From Leuctra nigra (lineage: Eukaryota > Arthropoda > Insecta > Plecoptera > Leuctridae): 64,000 nt of DNA. The notes below the pieces were generated by a model. The model was not told where the DNA came from. It was given only the letters and a program-made list of their open reading frames with translations, and did not search any database. The stretch covers positions 18,277,246 to 18,341,245 of the forward strand of contig OW203773.1 in the NCBI GenBank assembly GCA_934045905.1, written 5' to 3'. Made by a program: the position numbers and the translations under genes. The first letter of the stretch is position 1. Each line of letters begins with the position of its first letter. This document shows, in pieces, positions 35,763 through 46,115 of this stretch.

Positions 35763-36279
35763 AGGCTAGGCCACAATTGTCGTAATGCATAATGTTTAAT
35801 GTTTAGTGTTTAATGTTTAATGTCTAAGAGAGATGGATGATAGGGTTAATGTGATATGGGCCACAATATGTTTTAGTGATTAGTGTTTAGTCACAACTCA
35901 CAGTGGTATAAGAATTGAATAAAATTCATTTCTTACAACAAAACCTTACGACAAGCCAATCAGAATAGACTTACTACTACTGCTGCGCGCCCTGGAGAAA
36001 TTCAGAACTTGTAACTACAGTTAAATTGCAGATAAGTGGCAGATTAATATTAAACTATATGAAATAAGTAACTTGCGAACTTTTATAGCAGATTTTTGTT
36101 TCAAATGAAGGCTGTAAAACGTCAGGAGGCTCTGGAAATTACATGCATTTTGTAGTGCTGTATACTAGCGCTCCTGCAGTTGAAATAAGACCCTATTGTG
36201 GCCCTCCTTACACATTAGACATTAAGCACTAAACACTCAACCTTAAACATTAAACATTATGACAATTGTGGCCTAGCCT
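35763..36279. mobile_element. PIF/Harbinger-like MITE, 517 bp, in astacin-like intron
   Basis: Ends AGGCTAGGCCACAATTGTCG and (inverted) AGGCTAGGCCACAATTGTCA. Flanks are TCA (35760-35762) and TTA (36280-36282), a 3-bp duplication with one change. Subterminal AATGTTTAATGTTTAGTG repeats are mirrored near the other end. It is non-coding. Confidence 0.8.
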
Positions 36280-36504
36280 TTATGAAACAATTTATCTATC
36301 ACAATTTATTAGAAATGTCTGAAAATTAAAATATTTAGCGTATGTATATCGATCTACATACCTTTGTATTAAATATAAATAAAAAATGTATTTGCTGCAA
36401 AAACTAAATTTATCAACTGAAGCTATGAAAAAAGTATTAATTGCAAAAAGTTTGACGAATTCACATATGGTTTCAAGGTTTTCCATAACAAAGATGGAAC
36501 TTAC

Positions 36505-36656
36505 GCCTCCAATGCGTCCGACGAAGGAGTAACATCCACTGCTGGTGTTGATGATGTTGACGTAGTCCTTCTCATTGGTGCGAGGAACAATCCGGACACA
36601 TATTTTGGTGTTGTAATCGGCGATGGCTTGCTCAATAGTCCTGCGGTCAGCAGCAC
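36505..36656 (-). CDS. Astacin-like metalloprotease domain, exon A
   Basis: 152-nt minus-strand exon with acceptor CTCTCTCAG before 36656 and donor GTAAGT after 36505. It encodes IEQAIADYNTKICVRIVPRT, then NEKDYVNIINTSSGCYSFVG and RIGG, matching the N-terminal subdomain of astacins (helix, TCIRFVPRT, then SGCxSxVGRxGG) including both conserved Cys that pair with Cys in other exons. It starts in phase 1 and ends in phase 0. Upstream exons for a signal peptide, prodomain and the start of the mature domain were not recognised to the right. This exon shows no degeneration, unlike exons B and C. Confidence 0.8.
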
Positions 36657-36794
36657 CTGAGAGAGAATGCAATATCGATACCTTAATATTTTTTAATTAT
36701 GCCAATGAATGGCGATACTTAAACATATTTTTCTATATTACCCATAAGCTTTAGTTTTTTCTAATACAATGCTGACATAATATTTTTTTTCATA

Positions 36795-37140
36795 TATTAA
36801 AAATAATTATAATTGAACGAGCGTAGCGAGCGACTCCATTCTGCACTATTGGACACTTTCTCTGTTTATTATTATTATTATTTTTGGCCCGACGAAGAAG
36901 TTCATATTTTTTTCCGATCGAGCTGAAATTGTGCACACATACTTATATCATTCGAACTTAATCTGTATAGTTTTTTAGAGCTGTCCTCTGATTGGTTCAA
37001 AAATGAATATATCTCCCGATTGGTCGAAAATCAAAATGTTCCGATTAAGTTCAAAGTTTGCATGGACATTAAGATTTAATGAAGTCAGGTAATTTTATTT
37101 TGATCGAGTGGAAAATAATATCGATATTCCGGTTGGAGAT
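36795..37140 (-). repeat. Inverted copy of the GCTCGCT non-coding repeat
   Basis: Begins GAACGAGCGTAGCGAGCGAC on the plus strand, the reverse complement of the motif closing the block at 2100-3040, followed by related bases in reverse order (CTCTGATTGGTTC, CCGATTGGTCG). It lies just upstream of exon A of the astacin-like gene. Confidence 0.6.
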
Positions 37141-37610
37141 GTTGCGCGTTATAATATATATTTGTACCTATTCTTGAAAGAATCGTTTTTTTTTTTAATT
37201 TTACGCTTTGGTGGGTGGGGGCCGCGCAGGGCAATTTTTGTTTATTTGAAACTTAAAAATCAATTGTGTACGAATTTTGTTTAACTTTGCGGAAAAACCA
37301 TGAAAACTTTAATTTTATCCTGTCATCCAAGGGGGGGGGGGGGCAAACCCTTTGCCCCTTGCCACTATTCCTCTATGTATATACATACACCTTATGACAT
37401 GTTAACCACTAGATAATTAATGTAAAAAAATGAATAACAATAAGCCTAAGTTATCCCCCCCCCCCCCCCCCCCCTAGTTCCAGCGTCCTAATTCGAGGAC
37501 ATAATTTTTTTAATTCTAGGAAAACGCTTGGTGTAACGCGTTGATGATCTACCCGAATTTCCGCAAATCCCTGAATAATCACGGTACTTAAAGACGAAAT
37601 GCCAGCAAAC
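37141..37610. other. Low-complexity runs, no gene
   Basis: Contains a G run at about 37331-37343 and a C run at 37455-37474, both likely of uncertain length, in otherwise featureless AT-rich sequence. Confidence 0.5.
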
Positions 37611-37613
37611 TAA

Positions 37614-37805
37614 AGCCGCATTTACACGGTGCAATTTCTTGAACAACTTCTTTGTCACATTCCCATTTTTCATAAAATTTTGTATTTACACGACGCAACT
37701 TTCGTTCACAGAACTTAAAACATGTTCTAATTTCCATTTAAGAAGTGTGACACAGAAGTGTGGTACAGATGTTGTACAAGAAGTTGCACAGTGTAAATGG
37801 GGCTT
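37614..37805. mobile_element. PIF/Harbinger-like MITE, 192 bp, TAA flanks
   Basis: Ends AGCCGCATTTACACGGTGCAA and, inverted, AGCCCCATTTACACTGTGCAA, flanked by perfect TAA (37611-37613 and 37806-37808). It is non-coding. Confidence 0.83.
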
Positions 37806-37965
37806 AAGAATCTGATCAGGCAAATATGGGAAAAATACTACAGAATGTCCAAATGGACGTTATTCCTCTTCATTTCCCACGTGATCTTTTATTTACTGTA
37901 TGAAGGAAGATGACACACAGAAATTAATTGTACTTTTGTTCAACCCTGTGTATATTCGTACGTCT

Positions 37966-38290
37966 AGCCGTACGAATAGTGCTACGTCCAGACTCACTCA
38001 TTAGTTGAATAGTGAAAAAACCGATGTCAGACCAAAACCACCTTAAAACGTCAGGGAAAAACAATTGAATTTTAGTTAACTGTCACCCTGCACAAAATAC
38101 ACAATATTAAAGTATTTTCAGTGTTAAAAAAATAATAAAAGAGTCTAAGAAATAGTGAATGTCAGATATAAATAAACAAATCATACAAGTAGGGGGCAAG
38201 CCCCCCACGCCCCCCTTTCCCCTTGGCAAATCGTGTTCAGTCTGGACGTAACATTTGTCTTATTCGTACCTACGTCTAGACGTACGAATA
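37966..38290. mobile_element. MITE with ACGTCCAGACT / AGTCTGGACGT ends, copy 3 (best preserved)
   Basis: The outer arms include CGTACGTCTAGCCGTACGAA on the left and its inverted counterpart around 38265-38290 (TACGTCTAGACGTACGAATA), enclosing the ACGTCCAGACT ends and the interior common to 23095 and 23990. Confidence 0.75.
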
Positions 38291-38300
38291 TACACTCCGC

Positions 38301-38621
38301 ATCACAAAAGTTGTCCGGACGTCTCGTCTATAATTACCATATTCACTTGCAGGGTTCATTTTCTTCAGAAACTGGAAAGATTATCACAAACCCATACATT
38401 CAATACACTCAATGTCAAAGACGAAATGTCAATTTTGAAAACAAATGTCACTGTATCCAAGACGTACAACAGATATTTGCAGTGATCATGGTCGAATAAT
38501 TATTTTGTACACTTTCGCATAGAAGATTTCGTTGCTGTGGTAATGTTACCTAAACAACATAAATCCAATTTCCAATGAAACCAATGGACGGATCTTGCTG
38601 AAAATCTACGTTTAACCGACC
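38301..38621. other. No recognisable feature
   Basis: Sequence between a MITE and a LINE tail; two overlapping plus-strand frames (38233-38499) include MITE bases and match nothing I know. Confidence 0.35.
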
Positions 38622-38915
38622 AGTTTTTTATTTATTTATTTCGTATGGTTTTATTTGCTTTCATGAATAAATAGTAAATACTACATAACAGCAACATAAG
38701 AAAATATATATAACAAATGAAAAATATTAACAGTTAATTCTACAACTAATATCTAGGTCATTCAGCCATTGAACTGCAGGCGGGGTCAACGATTGCAGTG
38801 CTAACAGCCCCCCAGGAAAGCTTCTTCTTGGGCAATGGTCTAGGATGTGGTCTGTCGTCTGCTCTTCTTCGCCGCAATCACATGCTGGAGATGCGACCAG
38901 TAAATTAGCCTGATC
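38622..38915 (-). pseudogene. 5'-truncated LINE, C-terminal end, 3' UTR and TAAA-type tail
   Basis: On the minus strand, SPACDCGEEEQT and, after a one-base shift, DHILDHCPRRSFPGGLLALQ then AVQWLNDLDI are found. This is the common last segment of many LINE polyproteins (CDCG...QTxxHI...CP...GG...AxxWLxxLD). A stop, a short 3' UTR and an (ATAA)n tail (plus-strand TTTATTTATTT at about 38628) follow. It is a dead-on-arrival insertion just left of the gypsy-bearing element. Confidence 0.75.
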
Positions 38916-39034
38916 CGTTATAGTTCACCCAGCGAGCGTGGAGAAATTCCTTTCATAAGATGAGCAGTATTATTCGACCCTTGTTCGACCGTTAAGCTCT
39001 GACAAGATACAACTCATTTTATGACCTGCCACCC

Positions 39035-40167
39035 TGTAACGGTTTGAACCTGCCGGGTTCACCCCCACCAGGGTCACTCCGTTGCATACTCCGTCGGACA
39101 AGCCAGGCAGCCCCGTTTTGCTCTGTCTCTGTCTGTTGATGGACTCGCCGATCTTCTCTCTCTCTCGGAAGCACGTTTTGACCGACTGAGAGCAATTGCG
39201 GAATTGTGACGAGAGATCGTGGCTTTTCAACCGACTACCTTCGACCTGAGTGGACCTGTCGCGGAGTCTCGTGAGTTATTCTCTAAGGGAGTTGAGATTT
39301 GTCTTACACTCTTTGTGGACTTGTGTTCTATGGCTTCTCCATGGAACTATAAGACTTTTCTTTTGCTGATACGAGTTTGGGGGGGTTTTAGCCGCGCTTA
39401 ATATCGTTCGCGTAAACTTTATTTTGACATTTCTTACTTGCTCTTTGTCTGGGGACATGCCGTACACATTTTCTCAGGCTTAGTCGTACATGTTCCACTC
39501 GGTCTTAATTTGTTGGTTGATTGAGTCGCATTAGCTTCTGGTTTATGTTAACCTCTTATAAATTAGCTTTTTGGAATATTCAACCTACCTAAATTCACGA
39601 AGCTAGGGACCACGTATTTGTTCATTTGCGCTAGGGACTCTAGCCATCTATTTGAAGAGATTTTGTAAGTACATACCTACTAGTTATGATTCCTATTGTA
39701 TTACTATTTGTATATTTCATGTTATTTCGATGTTACTTAGACATCAATTATTTCATGTTATTTTGGCCTGACCTTGGGTCCGCCAGTCCTACCATTTGAT
39801 TGAGGTATTTGACCTCCACCGAGTATTTCACTATAGCACTCTCTGTGCTGCATTTTTGTTACTATAGAATCTAATCTTATGTTTGCCTTGCATTGATATA
39901 TTCTGACTTATTTGTTAGCTCTTATGTATGACTTGGTCACCTGCTATCATTGCTTCATTATACTTGCCCTCAGTTGTACCTGAGTGGTTTAACACCTATA
40001 CTACTGCTTTGTTCTCGTTTGGATCATTATATTATTTCCTCATTCTCATCCCTCACTATTTCTGTTCGGAAACATCGAGTTCATGCACGCTAGTCTTCAT
40101 CGCCCACGCCCATCTTCGACTCATGCCGGCCGGACAAAATAGTCGCGTTCAAGGTTGAACTGTGGCA
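39035..40167 (+). repeat. 5' LTR of Ty3/gypsy element
   Basis: 1133 bp, starting TGTAACGG and ending GTGGCA (TG...CA). The last shared bases with the 3' LTR define the border. Promoter and poly(A) signals are not obvious; GTATTACTATTTGTATAT near 39700 is the most TATA-like run. Confidence 0.92.
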
Positions 40168-40170
40168 ATT

Positions 40171-40188
40171 TGGCGCCCGACGTGTGAG
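40171..40188 (+). promoter_or_regulatory. Primer binding site of Ty3/gypsy element
   Basis: TGGCGCCCGACGTG starts 3 nt after the 5' LTR; the TGG complements a tRNA 3' CCA end. I do not assign the tRNA species. Confidence 0.75.
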
Positions 40189-40363
40189 GCCAGACGTCGC
40201 GAGGAATTCGTCGACTGACGCGTGGATCACGACGTCCGTGGAATTCGGCAGTCGACTCCGTATTTCGTGGCAGCGCAACGACCTTCACATTCCGCGACGT
40301 GCATTGAACAAGGGTGAGCTGTATCGTTCATATTATTCTACATTATTTCACAACCTATTCATC

Positions 40364-41443
40364 ATGGATGAAGCAGAATCATTGGAGGAGAATAATGCCT
40401 TAGGCGAACGCCTTCACCTGGTGGCTGATTTAATTAATCTCTTTGATGGGGACAAAGATCAAGGTCGTTCGATTGAGATCAAGTTAAATGGTTTGACCCG
40501 ACGGCTAGCGTTGGTAAATAATGTCGCTGCCGACGTCATCGCCGCCAAGGACATATGTACCCGTACTCTGGCGAAAGCAAAGAGTGATTTCCAGATTGTC
40601 CTTGACGCAGTGGACGAGTACGACGCCATGCATACGCCGCTGCAGACGCCGCCGAAACCTGTTCCGCGGAAAATGAAGCCAGTAATGACTTGGGGAATTA
40701 AGTTCTCTGGGGAAGGCACAGATACTAGTGTTAGTTCTTTCATAGAGAAGGTGCATGACGTCATGGTGGCGAGAAACGCCACCAAGGAGGATGTATTTAT
40801 TCAGGCGATTGACTTCTTTGAAGGTCAAGCTCGCCAGTGGTTTCGATCAGCCCGACCGACGCTAACCTCATGGGACGAACTGGCTCGAGCCCTACGGACA
40901 GAGTACCAGCCAGCCGATTATGACGACCGCCTCTACGACGAAATTCGTGCTCGCACCCAAGGCGATTACGAGAGTGTGGGGTCATACTTTGCCGTGATGG
41001 ACACTTTATTTTCACGACTATCCGTGATAGTTTCGGACTCGGATCGATTGTCGACGATACGGAAGAATGTGCATCCCTATTTTCTTGAACGATTGTGTTT
41101 ACAGAAACCGAAAACAGTGGAGCAGCTGCGTACGATGTGCAAGGCCCTGGAGTTCGGCAAGACCCAGGTCGAGCAATTCCGTCCGCCGCCGGCTAGACAT
41201 TTGTTAGAACCAGACCTTGGTTATGTTTCTCCCAAAAGGAAGGAACGGCCTGCGACCTCCGCCATGGAGACACCCGCTGTGTCTGCCATTTGCTGGAATT
41301 GTTCCACTCCCGGACACCGGTTCCGGGATTGTAAACTGAAACTGACGTATTTCTGCTATGGTTGTGGTCGTCGAGGGATTTCGAGAGGGCAGTGTGACGC
41401 TTGTTGCGCTAAACCGGGAAACAGCAACGGGGATCGAAAGTGA
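40364..41443 (+). CDS. gag: Ty3/gypsy Gag
   Basis: 359 residues from ATG 40364 (MDEAESLEEN). The upstream open frame from 40184 starts at a GTG and includes the PBS leader, so the ATG is preferred. The central region (about 120-290) is a retrotransposon gag capsid domain, with an FFEGQARQWFRSARPTLTSW segment. The C-terminus has a CCHC knuckle CWNCSTPGHRFRDC and a second knuckle CYGCGRRGISRGQC where Ile takes the His position, a pattern also common in insect gypsy Gags. Gag assembles the particle and binds RNA. The ORF is intact. Its last codons contain a -1 frameshift signal that would make Gag-Pol. Confidence 0.9.
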   Translation: MDEAESLEENNALGERLHLVADLINLFDGDKDQGRSIEIKLNGLTRRLALVNNVAADVIAAKDICTRTLAKAKSDFQIVLDAVDEYDAMHTPLQTPPKPVPRKMKPVMTWGIKFSGEGTDTSVSSFIEKVHDVMVARNATKEDVFIQAIDFFEGQARQWFRSARPTLTSWDELARALRTEYQPADYDDRLYDEIRARTQGDYESVGSYFAVMDTLFSRLSVIVSDSDRLSTIRKNVHPYFLERLCLQKPKTVEQLRTMCKALEFGKTQVEQFRPPPARHLLEPDLGYVSPKRKERPATSAMETPAVSAICWNCSTPGHRFRDCKLKLTYFCYGCGRRGISRGQCDACCAKPGNSNGDRK

Positions 41444-41462
41444 GGTCGCCTCCGCTTCCCCG
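41416..41462 (+). promoter_or_regulatory. Candidate -1 ribosomal frameshift signal at gag/pol junction
   Basis: In the gag frame the heptamer reads G GGA AAC (41416-41422), a classical X XXY YYZ slippery site. Five bases later CGGGGA (41428-41433) can pair with TCCCCG (41457-41462), with an inner GAGG/CCTC hairpin (41442-41445 / 41449-41452). The -1 frame is open from the slip site through the gag stop (41441-41443) into pol. Confidence 0.75.
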
Positions 41463-44400
41463 AGTATCAGCGACCACGTCAACTTTCTCAGTAAATGACT
41501 GTAGTCCTATTTCTCTTAGCCATATGTTACTGAAAGCAGATGCAGATGCACGACCACATCTCGAAGTAAAAGTGTTTGGATATCCATTGTTGGGACTTTT
41601 GGACTCTGGTTCAAGTCGAACGATTGTAGGCGCCCAAGGATGGAAGATACTTCAAGAGCTAGGTCTATGCATTCTTCGACGTGAACGTCAAGTATTGACA
41701 GTGGCTGATGGGAACACTTGTAAAATAGAAGGAGTGATAGACACCCCGTTAGAGTTATATGGGCGTGTGTGTACCATCCCTATATTAGTTGTACCTAAAG
41801 TGAAGGCTCTTTTAGTGCTTGGAACGGACTTCTGGAAGGCGATGCATTTGATGCCCGACCTTTCTGCTGGAACCTGGACATTCGCTACCTCGCCTGAGAT
41901 CTGCAACGCGATCGAGTCAACGCCAATCATCCAGGATCAAGACCACTTAACGGCCGACCAGCAGCGCCGCCTGAAGGACCTTACGTCTCGACATCTTCAA
42001 CGCATGGAAACCAAGCTTGGAGTGACTACGATGATCGAACACCGCATCGACACAGGTCAGGCCGTACCAGTTAAGCAGAGATGCTACCGGGTGTCCCCCG
42101 TCATACAAGAAGTCATTAACCAGGAGTTAGAGAAGATGTTAGCCGATGGCGTAGTTGAACCGTCGACAAGTAGTTGGTCCTCTCCTCTTAGACTCGTTCA
42201 GAAACCCCAGGGCGGGTACCGAGTATGTATCGACTTCAGACAGGTCAACGCCCTAAGAAAGAAGGACGCGTATCCTCTTCCGTATGTCTCCCAGATTCTC
42301 GACCAATTGAGGAATGCCAGATTTCTCTCGTCCTTGGACATCAAGTCAGCATTCTGGCAGATTCCCCTTGAAGAAGGCAGCCGAGACAAGACCGCATTCA
42401 CGGTTCCCGGTCGCGGCCTTTTCCAGTTCAAGAAAATGCCCTTCGGACTCCACAATTCTCCAGCCACGTGGCAGAGGTTGATCGACAAGGTGTTGGGACA
42501 TGACCTGGAGCCCTTCCTGTTTGTGTATCTTGATGATATCGTGGTGGCCACCCAAACCTTTGAACAGCATTATCATGTTTTGGACCAGGTGTACCAGAGA
42601 CTGCAGGCAGCCGGCCTCACTTTGAATGTTGAAAAATGCGAGTTCTGTCGATCCTTATTGCGATACTTAGGTAATCGACGCCCGAGGTCTTTGAGTGAAT
42701 CCGGACAAAGTCGCGGCCATCCTTAACGTGCCGAGGCTTACCAACGTCAGAGAGGTCCGAAAATTCGTAGGAGTAGCTTCGTGGTATCGCCGCTTTATTC
42801 CAGATTTTGCCACTCGCCTGGAACCACTCACCTGTATGCAGAGGAAGAATCAGAAATTCCTATGGACGGAAGCCGCTGAAAACGCCTTCACAGACATCAA
42901 GAATCTCCTTATTCAAGCACCGATACTTTCTTGTCCTGATTTTACTCTCCCCTTCCAAGTCCAGACGGATGCGTCCGGAGTTGGGCTCGGGGCCGTGCTG
43001 TACCAGAACTTCCCTGAAGGAGAAAGAGTAATCGCGTATGCCAGCAGAACACTCACCCGAGCCGAGAAGCGGTTCTCAGCGACCGAGTTGGAGTGCCTTG
43101 CCGTTCTTTGGACCGTGGAAAAGTGGCGACTCTACTTGGAAGGGTACACCTTCACCGTCCACACCGATCATGCAAGTCTTCTGTGGCTCCATAATCTTAA
43201 GGATCCACAAGGTCGGTTAGCCCGTTGGGCTCTGCGTCTTCAACAATTTGATTTTTCGATTGTCCATCGAAAAGGTAAAGACAATGTAGTTGCAGACTTT
43301 TTGTCTCGTGCCCCGATTGAGAGTTTAGCTCTCGTGAATTTCCCGAATCCAGTCATTGACCCGTGGTATTTGAAGATGCTAAATTTAGTCGCTACCTATC
43401 CCGAACGCTATCCCGCCTGGAGAGTAGAGGATAACGTGCTGTATAAATATGTCAAAGCCGACAGGAAACTCTTGGATCCAGCTGCGGAATGGAAGATTGT
43501 TGTGCCAAAAGAAGCCCGCGAAACGGTGTTTGCCGAGTGCCATGACAGCCCGACTTCAGGACACCTAGGAATCTACAAGACCTGCCGGCGGATCATCGAC
43601 AGATACTACTGGCCCCAGCTGCGCATGGACACTACCCGATACATCCGAAAATGCCCGACGTGCCAGAGAGTCAAGGTCGAGCAGAAGCTTCCCGCCGGGC
43701 AGATGGGACAAGAGCGTAACGTCGATGGACCCTGGAGGCGCATCTCCGCTGACCTGATGGGACCTATGCCGAGATCGACAGCTGGCAACAAGTATCTGCT
43801 AGTAGTGACAGACACCTTTTCCAAGTACAGCCTACTATTTCCTCTGCGGTCCGCTACATCGAAACTTGTGGCGCAGAAGATAGAGGACGAAGTATTTTTA
43901 GTGTACGGCGCGGCTGAGATTCTAGTGTGTGACAATGGACCTGAGTTCATAGGAGCCCCTTTCATGAAGATGGCCCAAGAATATCATTGCACCCTCCACT
44001 ACAACGCCAAACGTCATCCGCAAGCCAACCCTACGGAGCGCACTAATCGTACTGTTTGAGGTATGCTTAGGTCGTACATCACGGACAATCACAAACTGTG
44101 GGACAAGCATGTTTCGAAGATAGGTTGTGCTTTGCGTACAGCTGTCAGCGAAGTAACGGGCTACACTCCAGTCTACCTTAACTTTGGTCGCGAATTAATT
44201 TTGTGTGGTGTAGACCACCAACGTACTGATTTGACGGGAATTGTCGCCGACCATGTGGATAAGATGCAAGGACTAACCGCTATTTTTGCAGATATCCGTG
44301 CTCGTTTGAGACGAGCCCATCAGCAGAACGCCGCGAGATACAACCTCCGACGTCGGCACGTAGAATTTCAAGTGGGAGACAGAGTCCTGAAGAGGGACTT

Positions 44401-44572
44401 CCACTTGTCCAACGCCGCTGACAATTATGCCGCCAAGTTAGCGCCACGCTATGAGGGTCCGTTCGAAATCACCAAGAAGACGTCACCGCTTATCTACCGC
44501 CTCCAAGACGTAGACGGACGCGACCTCGGAACTTGGCACATCAAAGATTTACGTAGTTATTATGCTGTGTAA
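41416..44572 (+). pseudogene. pol: Ty3/gypsy Pol (protease, RT, RNase H, integrase), three disabling changes
   Basis: Expressed as a -1 fusion with Gag; there is no ATG near the frame's start. Domains in order: aspartic protease (LLDSGSSRTIVG, about 41585-41630); reverse transcriptase (YPLPYVSQILDQL, FLSSLDIKSAFWQIPL, catalytic YLDDIV at about 42520-42540); RNase H (TDASGVGLGAVL, ATELECLAVLW, TDHASLLWL); integrase with an HHCC zinc finger (GHLGIYKTCRRI...CPTCQRVK), then D, D and E in ADLMGP, CDNGPEF and NPTERTN; and a C-terminal GPF segment. Breaks: a short deletion near 42671-42675 shifts the frame, a TGA lies at 42692-42694, and another TGA at 44057-44059 just after the integrase core. The ORF ends TAA at 44570-44572. 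The key catalytic motifs are otherwise intact. Confidence 0.92.
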
Positions 44573-44584
44573 CCGGAGCTCTCG

Positions 44585-44610
44585 GAAAAAGAAAACTAGT
44601 TTTCTTTTTC
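44585..44610. other. 26-bp perfect palindrome with purine run between pol and 3' LTR
   Basis: GAAAAAGAAAACT / AGTTTTCTTTTTC is a perfect palindrome. Its left half (GGAAAAAGAAAA) is the longest purine run before the 3' LTR, but lies ~33 nt from it; directly at the LTR only ACGGGGAAT is available as a polypurine tract. Confidence 0.7.
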
Positions 44611-44628
44611 GTTGGGTTGACGGGGAAT

Positions 44629-45761
44629 TGTAACGGTTTGAACCTGCCGGGTTCACCCCCACCAGGGTCACTCCGTTGCATACTCCGTCGGACAAGCCAG
44701 GCAGCCCCGTTTTGCTCTGTCTCTGTCTGTTGATGGACTCGCCGATCTTCTCTCTCTCTCGGAAGCACGTTTTGACCGACTGAGAGCTATTGCGGAATTG
44801 TGACGAGAGATCGTGGCTTTTCAACCGACTACCTTCGACCTGAGTGGACCTGTCGCGGAGTCTCGTGAGTTATTCTCTAAGGGAGTTGAGATTTGTCTTA
44901 CACTCTTTGTGGACTTGTGTTCTATGGCTTCTCCATGGAACTATAAGACTTTTCTTTTGCTGATACGAGTTTGGGGGGGTTTTAGCCGCGCTTAATATCG
45001 TTCGCGTAAACTTTATTTTGACATTTCTTACTTGCTCTTTGTCTGGGGACATGCCGTACACATTTTCTCAGGCTTAGTCGTACATGTTCCACTCGGTCTT
45101 AATTTGTTGGTTGATTGAGTCGCATTAGCGTCTGGTTTATGTTAACCTCTTATAAATTAGCTTTTTGGAATATTCAACCTACCTAAATTCACGAAGCTAG
45201 GGACCACGTATTTGTTCATTTGCGCTAGGGACTCTAGCCATCTATTTGAAGAGATTTTGTAAGTACGTACCTACTAGTTATTATTCCTATTGTATTACTA
45301 TTTGTATATTTCATGTTATTTCGATGTTACTTAGACATCAATTATTTCATGTTATTTTGGCCTGACCTTGGGTCCGCCAGTCCTACCATTTGATTGAGGT
45401 ATTTGACCTCCACCGAGTATTTCACTATAGCACTCTCTGTGCTGCATTTTTGTTACTATAGAATCTAATCTTATGTTTGCCTTGCATTGATATATTCTGA
45501 CTTATTTGTTAGCTCTTATGTATGACTTGGTCACCTGCTATCATTGCTTCATTATACTTGCCCTCAGTTGTACCTGAGTGGTTTAAAACCTATACTACTG
45601 CTTTGTTCTCGTTTGGATCATTATATTATTTCCTCACTTTCATCCCTCACTATTTCTGTTCGGAAACATCGAGTTCATGCACGCTAGTCTTCATCGCCCA
45701 CGCCCATCTTCGACTCATGCCGGCCGGACAAAATAGTCGCGTTCAAGGTTGAACTGTGGCA
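44629..45761 (+). repeat. 3' LTR of Ty3/gypsy element
   Basis: 1133 bp, same length as the 5' LTR, TGTAACGG to GTGGCA, followed by the ACCC target duplication. Confidence 0.92.
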
Positions 45762-46078
45762 ACCCCTTCCACCTACACTAATGCCATTTTAAACAACTTT
45801 CTTTGCATTTTAAAAGCCAACAGCATTGAAAGATATTTGGCACCACAACAAAACAACCCTTTCCCGATTACCTGCAGTGGTTGAGAGATATTTACAACCG
45901 GACACGCGTCAAAACACTCCGGATTACAAGCTTAACCCAATGTTGAATTTTACACAGCATTTGCTGAACTTTCTCCACGCTCGCTGGGCGTACTATACTT
46001 CATTTGGCAAAAAAAACGACGAAAAAAGCAGAGATTCGAGCCATAAGTTTCAAGGGGAGAAGCTCGCTACACTTGCTT

Positions 46079-46079
46079 G

Positions 46080-46115
<36 letters not shown>

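Larger units (their letters stand above)
39035..45761 (+). mobile_element. Ty3/gypsy LTR retrotransposon
   Basis: 6727-bp element with two 1133-bp LTRs, gag, and pol in the order protease-RT-RNase H-integrase; there is no env. It is flanked by a 4-bp ACCC duplication (39031-39034 and 45762-45765). By eye the LTRs differ at about seven positions (~0.6%), so the insertion is recent, yet pol carries one frameshift and two stops. It sits in a short inverted-repeat element, and an uninterrupted relative of the target lies at about 19855-19870. Confidence 0.93.
38926..45989. mobile_element. Inverted-repeat element with CCCAGCGAG ends, copy 1, interrupted by Ty3/gypsy
   Basis: The left end CACCCAGCGAGCGTGGAGAAA (38926) is inverted at the right end TTTCTCCACGCTCGCTGGGCG (to 45989). 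Without the 6.7 kb gypsy element and one ACCC, about 335 bp remain. The interior matches 19766-19930 and 21290-21418, so both copies share one ancestral short element. Confidence 0.75.
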
